DNA of 7,876 nucleotides, taken from assembly GCA_903912435.1 (NCBI GenBank), contig CAIWHI010000927.1:1-7876 (forward strand), given 5' to 3'. The notes under the pieces are model-generated. The model worked only from the letters and a program-made list of their open reading frames with translations. It was not told the DNA's origin and ran no database searches. This DNA is from an uncultured Bacteroidota bacterium. Its GTDB lineage: Bacteria; Bacteroidota; Bacteroidia; Chitinophagales; Chitinophagaceae. Each line of letters starts with the position of its first letter. Position 1 is the stretch's first letter. The translations under genes were made by a program, and so were the position numbers. Positions 1 through 6,826 of the stretch are shown in pieces.

Positions 1-576
1 ACCTATCACAGCAGCAATAAAGTAGCATACTATCTGTGTAATCACGAACCACTGTATCTTGAAATGGGCAGCAGTGGGTGGGTAAAACAAGAGGAAGCCA
101 CAGATTAAAATCATCAACAGCCTGTCGGTAATGGAGATAAGGCCATCAGTTTTGAATTTGTGGAGGGCGGCTATGTTACTGCGTATAAAAGAGAGCAGGG
201 CATTGAGCGACTGTATGAGCAATACCCCTGCCAATAGCCAAAGCTCCCAGCCCCGGTAGCCAAAGGCATAGCCCCAGGTGCAGGCAAGCCCCATGTATAT
301 AAGTATGAGTACCAACCTTGCCGATAGCATTGCCGGGAATATTTCAGGGAGCTTGTCGGGGTGGCTGGCTATGGTGCGGCTATTGTAACTGCTGATACCA
401 AAGTCTAAAACTGTCTGGAAAATGATACTCAAACTTAGTAATGCCTGATAGGTGCCATAAGAGGCGCCTGGCACCCTTATTTGCACTGTACGGTCTATAA
501 AAAGCACCCAAATGGGCTTTACAAGTACGTTTACAGCTATTACGAAAATAATATTTTTTACAAAAAAACGTCGCAT
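1..576 (-). CDS. Wzx-like oligosaccharide flippase, N-terminal part (partial)
   Basis: The minus strand is open from an ATG at 576 to the window edge, giving 192 residues with no stop; the C-terminus lies outside. It is an integral membrane protein: hydrophobic segments lie near residues 8-27, 43-60, 84-104, 110-130, 150-168 and 174-192, separated by short charged loops. The segment LDFGISSYNSR (57-67) at the end of the second helix is the sort of motif seen in polysaccharide flippases of the MATE/MOP superfamily (RfbX/Wzx, PF01943/PF13440), which move lipid-linked oligosaccharides across the inner membrane. A complete member usually has about 400-500 residues and 12-14 helices, so less than half is visible. 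The start fits because MRRFFVKN gives a short basic N-terminus before helix 1. It is divergent from a GT4 glycosyltransferase, which supports a role in surface polysaccharide export. The substrate cannot be told. Family assignment is from composition and motif, not a search. Confidence 0.82.
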   Translation of the reverse strand, partial: MRRFFVKNIIFVIAVNVLVKPIWVLFIDRTVQIRVPGASYGTYQALLSLSIIFQTVLDFGISSYNSRTIASHPDKLPEIFPAMLSARLVLILIYMGLACTWGYAFGYRGWELWLLAGVLLIQSLNALLSFIRSNIAALHKFKTDGLISITDRLLMILICGFLLFYPPTAAHFKIQWFVITQIVCYFIAAVIG

Positions 577-603
577 TCCGATATTTAACGGCAGATAAAG
601 CAG

Positions 604-611
604 TAAAAGTA
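604..611 (-). promoter_or_regulatory. Possible -7 element for the flippase gene
   Basis: Read on the minus strand this is TACTTTTA, seven of eight positions of the Bacteroidota -7 consensus TAnnTTTG. It would put transcription start about 20 bases before the ATG at 576. No TTG is seen at the usual -33 distance, so the call is weak. It directly abuts the candidate -7 element of the divergent glycosyltransferase gene. Confidence 0.25.
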
Positions 612-619
612 TATTTTTG
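612..619 (+). promoter_or_regulatory. Probable Bacteroidota -7 promoter element for the GT4 gene
   Basis: TATTTTTG matches TAnnTTTG exactly. It ends only 12 bases before the ATG at 632, so the predicted leader is very short (about 5-7 bases), which would make the mRNA nearly leaderless. No TTG is visible at a proper -33 distance (around 590), so the assignment rests on the -7 box and on position. The AAGG at 627-630 is too close to the ATG to be a usable Shine-Dalgarno site. Confidence 0.45.
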
Positions 620-631
620 TCTCCATAAGGT

Positions 632-1765
632 ATGCGGATAGCTGTAAATACACGGTTACTTTTAAAAGGGAAGCTGGAAGGTATAGGTTGGTTTACTTAT
701 CAAACACTGGAACGGATTGTGCGGGCGCATCCCGAACATGAGTTCTATTTTTTCTTCGACAGGCCATACGACGAGGCTTTCGTATTCGCCCCAAATGTAA
801 CACCTGTGGTGGTTCACCCACAGGCAAGGCATCCTATTCTGTTTTACATATGGTTTGAATGGAGCTTGCCCATGATGCTGCGCAAGTATAAAATAGATCT
901 CTTTTTATCTCCCGATAGTTATTTGTCGCTCTCTACCAAAGTACCTACCTGCCTGGTAATACACGATTTGGCATTTGAACATTACCCTGAACATTTTGTT
1001 TTAAGCCATAGGCTTTATTGGAGGCATTATTCGCCCTTGTTTGCCCGCAAGGCAAAGCGGATAGCCACTGTTTCAACATTCTCTAAGGAGGATATAATAA
1101 AACACTATGGCATAGACCCCAAGAATATAGATGTGGTATGCAATGGTGCCCATGATGAATATAGACCACTGGACCATAATGAAAGGGAAGCTGTGAAGCA
1201 GAAATATGCCGAAGGTTGCGAGTATTTTGTGTTTGCCGGTGCCCTGCACCCACGTAAAAACATCGTGAACCTACTCAAGGCATTTGTTATCTTTAAGAAA
1301 AGGCAGAAAACCAATATGAAGTTGGTAATAGCTGGTCGCCCTGCATGGAAATATGAGGAAGTGGAACAAATGCGCCAAAGCATGGACTTTAAAGATGATG
1401 TGAAATGGGTGGGCTATATGAATGTAGATGAGCTTTCGCAGGTTATAGGCGGGGCTTATGCACTGGTTTATGCATCTTTGTTTGAAGGATTCGGCATACC
1501 AATTCTGGAGGCTCTGCAATGCAATGTACCCGGTATAGTGAGTAATACATCTTCAATGCCAGAAGTAGCAGGTGATGCTGCCTTATTGGTGGACCCCACT
1601 AGCCCTGAAGACATTGCTGCCAAAATGCACCTACTCTATAAGGACGAAAACCTCCGCAAAAAGCTGATTAGTAATTCAGCCCAACAAACGAAAAAATTCA
1701 ACTGGGATATTAGTGCATCAAGGCTTTGGGATAGCATGATGAAATGTGTGCCTGATAAGAAGTAG
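632..1765 (+). CDS. GT4-type glycosyltransferase (GT-B fold), complete
   Basis: A 377-residue protein that should transfer a sugar from a nucleotide-sugar to a growing surface glycan on the cytoplasmic side. Visible features: a typical family N-terminus with MRIAVNTRLL followed by GIGWFT (17-22), an acceptor-side N-terminal domain to about 190, VIHDLAFEHYP (109-119), then the donor-side domain from about 195 to 350. In the latter, FAGALHPRKN (201-210) carries the basic Arg208/Lys209 pair that normally contacts the donor phosphates. E285GFGIPILE293 is the EX7E motif of retaining GT4 enzymes, followed by SNTSSMPEVAGDAALLVDP (304-322). Length is normal for the family. The ATG is confirmed by the conserved N-terminus. 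It diverges from the flippase, which fits a polysaccharide locus. Neither donor nor acceptor can be inferred. No clear terminator follows, so readthrough into the downstream protease gene is possible. Mannosyl- or glucosyltransferase are alternatives within the same family. Confidence 0.93.
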   Translation: MRIAVNTRLLLKGKLEGIGWFTYQTLERIVRAHPEHEFYFFFDRPYDEAFVFAPNVTPVVVHPQARHPILFYIWFEWSLPMMLRKYKIDLFLSPDSYLSLSTKVPTCLVIHDLAFEHYPEHFVLSHRLYWRHYSPLFARKAKRIATVSTFSKEDIIKHYGIDPKNIDVVCNGAHDEYRPLDHNEREAVKQKYAEGCEYFVFAGALHPRKNIVNLLKAFVIFKKRQKTNMKLVIAGRPAWKYEEVEQMRQSMDFKDDVKWVGYMNVDELSQVIGGAYALVYASLFEGFGIPILEALQCNVPGIVSNTSSMPEVAGDAALLVDPTSPEDIAAKMHLLYKDENLRKKLISNSAQQTKKFNWDISASRLWDSMMKCVPDKK

Positions 1766-1886
1766 AAGGTCCTCCCCAAAAACTATTTTTCTCAATTTGC
1801 CGCCCATTTCATAATTTGCCTAAAGCTTTTACGTTATCATTTTTTAGATGATGTTAAGCCTTGTTTTTATTTTCAATTCCCATGGC

Positions 1887-4145
1887 ATGAAGTGTATTCT
1901 ATTTTACCTTGTTCTATTTTGTTCTGTTTTCACAGGATTCCAGGCTTCTGCTACTATAGGTTGGAATAAGCTGCCTGCGGGGAGCAGAGGGATGGCTAAT
2001 AAATCGGCACTTAATATTCCCCATACCTACTATAGTGTAGATATGGCTGCTGCCAGACAAACACTCAATAATGCTACAGCCACTGAGAATCAGCTTATTG
2101 ACCTACCCATGGCCGATGGTAGCATTCGTATGTTCAAGATATGGAGTAGGCCAATACTTACAGGGGAAATGGCAACCAAGTACCCCTCAATTAATACTTA
2201 CAATGCCGAGGCTGTAGATAATAGGAACATCACTGCAAAAATAGATTTTACCGAATATGGGTTTCATGCCATTGTATTTGATGGGATTAATATTGCCCTT
2301 ATAGACCAGGATGGGGATCCTGCTGAGGGTATTTGTAGGATGCATTTGAAAAAGGATGAAGTAAGACCAAAGGGTAAGTTATTGGCCTGCGGTCAGAGTG
2401 GTTCAGCTACAAATGTAAGCCACCCTATTCCCGATATTGCCCATAAATCAGCCCAAAGAATTGTAAATGGTACTGAATTAAAAACTTTTAGGTTAGCCCT
2501 ATCCTGCGACCACCAATATGCGCAGACAGTCACCAATTCATCAACTCCTACAATAGCGCAGGTGCTGAGTAAAATGGTTACCACTATGAATAGGGTAAAC
2601 GGTGTCTATGAGCGTGAATTTTCTATTACTATGCAGTTTGTACCAAATGAAGATACCCTAATCTGGACAACTGAATATGGAAGTATAAATGGGCACGATA
2701 CCTTTTCGTTAGTAGATAATCTGGCTGCCGATTGCCTTCCCATAAATCAGGATGTATGTGATAAAAGAATAGGGAATGCCAATTACGATATAGGCCATGT
2801 ATTTACAACTGGTGCAGGTGGGTATTCACAGATTGGTGTAATATGCATGTATGGGTATAAGGCCATGAGTGTAACAGGCGAAGCAAGCCCCGAAGGTGAT
2901 GGTTTTGATATAGATTATGTATGCCATGAAATGGGCCACGAATTTAATGCCGACCATACCTTTAATAGTGAGGAAGGATTTTGCGGAGGTGGTAATATTA
3001 ATTTGCCTACAGCCTATGAGCCGGGAAGTGGGTCAACCATAATGGCCTATGCAGGTATCTGCCAAAATGATGATATCCAAATGCACACTGATGCCTATTT
3101 TCATTCTGAGAGCCTGATACAGATTCAAGGTTTCATGAACACATTGGCAAGTTCATGTGGCGTAAGGACTCCTACCGGTAATATACCTATTTCATTACCT
3201 GCTTTTAGTGCATCTTACTACATTCCCTACCTCACTCCTTTTGAATTGACTGCCCCACAGCCAACCGACAGTGTTGCAGATACATCAATCACCTGGTGCT
3301 GGGAGCAGTTTGACCTTGGTGATGGCGGTGCAAGTTTTAAAAATACCCATCTGGCAGGACCCATTTTCAGGTCTTATACCCCGTCTAAATCGCTCACAAG
3401 AATTTTCCCCAGAGATACCCTGGTGCTTAATGGCATTTTAAGCGAAGTGGGCGTTGAAGCCCATGAAAGTGAAAAAGTGCCTGATGTGGCCCGCAGCCTC
3501 AATTTTATTTTATCGGTTAGGGATATTTTGAATGGCAATGGCTGCATATTGGTTCCTGATGACAGGATCCACCTGGATGCGGTAAATACAGGTTTTGGGT
3601 TTTCTGTAAATAATTTCAATGATTCTACCCAGACATTTATAGGTGGTACAGTTCATTTACTTACCTGGACTGTTGCCAAAACCAATGAAGCCCCTATATC
3701 CTGCCCTTATGTAAATGTTTACTTATCAAGCGATGGGGGATATACCTGGCCTTATCACCTGGCCTCATTACCCAATACAGGTTCGGGTTATATCCAATTG
3801 CCTAATCCCTACACAACTATCAGTCATGCACGCCTGAAAGTGAAGGGGGCAGGTAATGTGTTTTTCAATGTCAATAAATACAATTTCACCATATTCCACA
3901 GTGATGGTACCGGGGATGATGCTACTGTATACCCAATTCCTACAAAAAGTACTCTAAACATCACATCAGGGAATAAGGGATTACTGAATTACGTAATTTA
4001 CAATTCAGTAGGTCAAACAATTACTAAGGGTATGGTAAATGGTAAAATAGCTATACAAACTGATAATTTGGCCAGGGGCGTTTATCTTATTAAGTTCCTT
4101 GATGCTGCCAATAAAGTTATTGTACGGAAGTTTGTTCTTGACTAG
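1887..4145 (+). CDS. Secreted metzincin (M12B/reprolysin-like) zinc protease with T9SS sorting domain, copy 1
   Basis: A secreted protease of 752 residues from the chosen ATG. An in-frame ATG at 1848 would add 13 residues. I prefer 1887 because it gives MKCILFYLVLF..ASA, a normal signal peptide (cleavage near 22), and because Trp26 then aligns without a gap to Trp26 of the paralogue downstream. Propeptide: about 23-195, with LPMADGS and a conserved Cys168. Catalytic domain: about 197-435, with zinc motif H347EMGHEFNADH357 (His347, His351 and His357 as ligands, Glu348 catalytic) and Met-turn Met386 in STIMAYAGIC; this makes it a metzincin of the M12B type. Asn354 stands where the family normally has Gly. 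A central region (440-590, containing WCWEQFDLGD) and an Ig/fibronectin-like region (586-670) follow. The T9SS type A sorting domain begins near VYPIP (Tyr682) and runs to the C-terminus, so the protein should cross the outer membrane and be released or surface-attached. Substrate unknown; adhesion or nutrient proteolysis are both possible. Confidence 0.9.
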   Translation: MKCILFYLVLFCSVFTGFQASATIGWNKLPAGSRGMANKSALNIPHTYYSVDMAAARQTLNNATATENQLIDLPMADGSIRMFKIWSRPILTGEMATKYPSINTYNAEAVDNRNITAKIDFTEYGFHAIVFDGINIALIDQDGDPAEGICRMHLKKDEVRPKGKLLACGQSGSATNVSHPIPDIAHKSAQRIVNGTELKTFRLALSCDHQYAQTVTNSSTPTIAQVLSKMVTTMNRVNGVYEREFSITMQFVPNEDTLIWTTEYGSINGHDTFSLVDNLAADCLPINQDVCDKRIGNANYDIGHVFTTGAGGYSQIGVICMYGYKAMSVTGEASPEGDGFDIDYVCHEMGHEFNADHTFNSEEGFCGGGNINLPTAYEPGSGSTIMAYAGICQNDDIQMHTDAYFHSESLIQIQGFMNTLASSCGVRTPTGNIPISLPAFSASYYIPYLTPFELTAPQPTDSVADTSITWCWEQFDLGDGGASFKNTHLAGPIFRSYTPSKSLTRIFPRDTLVLNGILSEVGVEAHESEKVPDVARSLNFILSVRDILNGNGCILVPDDRIHLDAVNTGFGFSVNNFNDSTQTFIGGTVHLLTWTVAKTNEAPISCPYVNVYLSSDGGYTWPYHLASLPNTGSGYIQLPNPYTTISHARLKVKGAGNVFFNVNKYNFTIFHSDGTGDDATVYPIPTKSTLNITSGNKGLLNYVIYNSVGQTITKGMVNGKIAIQTDNLARGVYLIKFLDAANKVIVRKFVLD

Positions 4146-4178
4146 GTCTAATCCTCTAGCAAAATGCTTATTACCATC

Positions 4179-4212
4179 TATTTATACAGTATCGTATAAA
4201 TATGTATTTATA
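4179..4212. repeat. AT-rich inverted repeat between the two protease genes
   Basis: TATTTATAC (4179-4187) and GTATAAATA (4194-4202) are perfect 9-bp arms around the spacer AGTATC. A third partial copy, TATTTATA, sits at 4205-4212. The site lies 34 bases after the stop of the first protease and about 110 bases upstream of the -7 element of the second. It could be a weak terminator, although there is no U-tract, or an operator for a dimeric regulator. The rest of the 232-bp gap is AT-rich, with only the promoter described separately. Confidence 0.4.
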
Positions 4213-4292
4213 TGGAGTTAGCCCAGTAAACTATTAGGTATTTATCTTGTCAAACCTCGCATATTTTTCACGCTAATCATCCTAATTTATTA

Positions 4293-4323
4293 TTCATGAT
4301 TTTCGGGGAAATAAATAACTTTG
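4293..4323 (+). promoter_or_regulatory. Bacteroidota-type promoter of protease copy 2
   Basis: TAACTTTG at 4316-4323 is an exact match to the -7 consensus TAnnTTTG. At 4293-4295, 20 bases upstream, lies TTC, two of three bases of the -33 TTG. Transcription would start near 4328-4331, leaving a leader of about 50 bases that ends in an A-rich stretch before the ATG at 4378, typical of Bacteroidota genes without a Shine-Dalgarno site. The second protease can therefore be expressed apart from the first. Confidence 0.6.
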
Positions 4324-4377
4324 AGACAATATTCATTATAAGTTAACCTAAAACCTTTCAAAAATAATCTAAAAAAT

Positions 4378-6693
4378 ATGAAAAAGACAGTTCTGAAAAT
4401 TGCGTTAATGCTTGGTTTCCTGTCACCAATAGCTACCCATGCGGCTGGTAGCTGGACAAGAATAGATAGGGAAATGGCACCTGTAGCCTTGCAGGTAATG
4501 CACCCCAACAATTTTATGGTGTATACCCTCGATGAGGCACCATTGAAAATGCAACTCAACTCATTGTCCAACGACCCTGATAATGGGCAGGTAATATCAC
4601 TGCCTATGCCCGATGGCAGTTTCAGGGATTTTATAGTTTGGCAAAGCCCAATGATGCCCGATGTGTTGGCCAATAAATATCCTGAAATTAAAACCTATAC
4701 TGCCAGGGCAGTGAATGACGCGCGTGTAACCGCCAAGCTGGATTTTACGGTTTATGGTTTTCATGCTATGGTATTTGATGGTGAAAATACCTCATTTATC
4801 GATCCATATGATAATTACCATGATGGGTATTATATGGTGCATTATAAAAACGAAGAAACCCGCCCTATTACCCAGCGTATGAAGTGCCTGGTGCATAGCA
4901 ATAATGAAATTAGTCCTACCAACGAAAGCAGTATGGACATTTTGCAAAAGAGCCTGCCCAGGTTGCAATATAAAACTGTGAACGGCTACCAGTTGCGCAC
5001 CTATAGGCTTGCCCTGTCGGCTGATAATTTTTACTGCCAGGCTGCCACCGGATTAGCATCGCCTACTATAGCACAGTCGCTAAGTAAGATGACTACGACT
5101 ATGAACCGAGTAAATGGAGTGTATGAGCGCGAAGTATGTGTTAACATGGTATTTGTGGCTAAGGAGGATACATTGATATGGACCAGGGCAACCGGAACAA
5201 TAAATGGTAGTGACCCATTTAATGCTATTGATGCTAACGCAAACGCTTGCATAGATGCCAACCAGATAGCCTGCGATAACCGTATTGGTGATGCCAATTA
5301 CGATATTGGACATGTGTTTACCACAGGTGCCGGTGGCCTGTCAGACCTTGGCGTAATATGCACTACTGGTTTCAAGGCTTCAAGTGTTACAGGTAGTTCA
5401 ACCCCTGTAGGTGATGGATTTGATATTGATTATGTAGCCCACGAAATGGGACATGAACATGGCGGTGACCATCCATTTAATAATGGATCGGACGGTAGCT
5501 GTGGTGGTGGTAATATTAATGCCCCTACGGCTTATGAGCCTGGTAGCGGTAGCACTATTATGGGCTATGCAGGTATATGTGACCCTGATGACCTTCAGTT
5601 TCATAGTGATCCTTACTTCCATACTGTGAACCTGAATCAAATACAGGCTTATATCTCTACAGGTGGTGATGGCTGTGCCGTGAAAACTGCTACGGGTAAT
5701 AAGCTGGTGAAATATGCGCCATTTACAGCATCTTACTCCATTCCTTTCCTTACTCCGTTTGAACTTTATGCACCTGTGCTTACCGACTCGGTTGCCGACT
5801 CTGCTACACTTTATTGCTGGGAGCAATGGGACCTGGGCGATGTAGGCGCACGATTAGTAAATACGCACCTTGCTGGCCCAATATTCAGGTCATTCGACCC
5901 TACTCCTTCAAAACTCAGGATTTTCCCTAAACTGAGCATGGTACTCGCTGGTACCCTTAGCGATGCTGGTATAGAAGGCGCAGAAGGTGAAAAAGTGCCA
6001 GATGTGGCCAGGGATTTACACTTCCTGTGTACCTTCAGGGATATATACCACAATTTCGGTTGTATCACGGTGCCTGATGACAGGATAACCCTGCATGCAG
6101 TAAATACCACAACGGGCTTTACGGTTACCAGCCAGGGTACTACAGGTATTAGCTATGCAGGCCATAGCACACAAACCGTGACCTGGAATGTGGTAAATAC
6201 CAATGTAGCCCCAATAAGTGCCACCAATGTTGATATCTATATGTCGCTTGATGGTGGAAATAGCTGGTATTACCACGTAGGTTCATTCCCTAATACGGGT
6301 ACTGCAACTATTACAGTGCCTAACCCTGCAGCAACCACGGCAGCAGCCCGTTTCAAGGTAAAGGGGGGTAATAATGTATTCTTCAATGTGAATTCAAAGA
6401 ATTTCACGGTTACCTACAACTCAGCAGTACCTGTAACTTCGGGTATTGCAGATACTAAAACTGCAATGAGTGAAGTGAAATTATACCCGGTACCTGCTAA
6501 CAATATACTACATATAGCTATGCAGGGCAATATGCAGGCTATGGTTTACAACTCAATAGGACAGCAAACCTGGAGGGGCACCATCAATAACCAAACAGAA
6601 ATATCAGTAGCATCATGGCCCAAAGGCATTTATTATATGCAATTAATGGATGCAGATAACCAAAGGATAGTGAAGAAATTCGTGGTGGAATAA
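4378..6693 (+). CDS. Secreted metzincin (M12B/reprolysin-like) zinc protease with T9SS sorting domain, copy 2
   Basis: A 771-residue paralogue of the gene before it; by eye more than half of the residues in the catalytic domain are identical. The signal peptide MKKTVLKIALMLGFL..THA is cleaved near Ala22/Ala23. Propeptide: about 24-203, with LPMPDGSF and Cys170 near its end. Catalytic domain: about 204-440, with canonical zinc motif H355EMGHEHGGDH365 (His355, His359, His365; Glu356 as general base; Gly362 in place) and Met-turn Met395 in STIMGYAGIC. These mark an active metzincin. The central region (445-595, with CWEQWDLGD) and an Ig/fibronectin-like region (600-682) are followed by a longer linker, roughly 684-699, than in copy 1. 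The T9SS type A sorting domain starts near LYPVP (Tyr703) and ends KKFVVE. The product should be exported by Sec, then by T9SS to the surface or medium. It has its own promoter and ends just before a strong hairpin. Substrate unknown; MEROPS subfamily uncertain. Confidence 0.93.
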   Translation: MKKTVLKIALMLGFLSPIATHAAGSWTRIDREMAPVALQVMHPNNFMVYTLDEAPLKMQLNSLSNDPDNGQVISLPMPDGSFRDFIVWQSPMMPDVLANKYPEIKTYTARAVNDARVTAKLDFTVYGFHAMVFDGENTSFIDPYDNYHDGYYMVHYKNEETRPITQRMKCLVHSNNEISPTNESSMDILQKSLPRLQYKTVNGYQLRTYRLALSADNFYCQAATGLASPTIAQSLSKMTTTMNRVNGVYEREVCVNMVFVAKEDTLIWTRATGTINGSDPFNAIDANANACIDANQIACDNRIGDANYDIGHVFTTGAGGLSDLGVICTTGFKASSVTGSSTPVGDGFDIDYVAHEMGHEHGGDHPFNNGSDGSCGGGNINAPTAYEPGSGSTIMGYAGICDPDDLQFHSDPYFHTVNLNQIQAYISTGGDGCAVKTATGNKLVKYAPFTASYSIPFLTPFELYAPVLTDSVADSATLYCWEQWDLGDVGARLVNTHLAGPIFRSFDPTPSKLRIFPKLSMVLAGTLSDAGIEGAEGEKVPDVARDLHFLCTFRDIYHNFGCITVPDDRITLHAVNTTTGFTVTSQGTTGISYAGHSTQTVTWNVVNTNVAPISATNVDIYMSLDGGNSWYYHVGSFPNTGTATITVPNPAATTAAARFKVKGGNNVFFNVNSKNFTVTYNSAVPVTSGIADTKTAMSEVKLYPVPANNILHIAMQGNMQAMVYNSIGQQTWRGTINNQTEISVASWPKGIYYMQLMDADNQRIVKKFVVE

Positions 6694-6717
6694 GCAATCC
6701 AATCTTTTAGAAACATA

Positions 6718-6757
6718 AACAACAGGCAGGTCATTTTTGTATGGCCTGCCTGTTGTT
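6718..6757. terminator. Strong hairpin between convergent genes, probable bidirectional terminator
   Basis: The arms AACAACAGGCAGG (6718-6730) and CCTGCCTGTTGTT (6745-6757) are perfectly complementary over 13 bp. Pairing continues through one G-U and three Watson-Crick pairs to a 17-bp stem closed by the loop TTTTGT (6735-6740). It sits 24 bases after the stop of the plus-strand protease and 69 bases past the stop of the minus-strand SDR gene, so it could end transcription from both sides. The following T-rich tract is interrupted on both strands. Confidence 0.8.
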
Positions 6758-6826
6758 ATATTATTTCATATATAATAAATACATATGAAAATTGGTGCGA
6801 GATGACTCAACCTATCCTTCCTATTT

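Noticed and set aside
1797..1818. TTG followed by TAATTTG upstream of protease copy 1 as a promoter
   Set aside because: The -7-like element is one base short of TAnnTTTG and the gap to TTG is only 12 bases instead of about 19-22.
4290..4673. 127-residue open frame on the minus strand over the promoter and start of protease copy 2
   Set aside because: It covers the copy 2 promoter and signal peptide, resembles no known family and is explained as the reverse of real coding sequence.
5398..5826. 142-residue open frame on the minus strand inside protease copy 2
   Set aside because: It lies fully within a strongly supported coding region, has shadow-like composition (rich in Ile, Thr and Arg without domain pattern) and no promoter.
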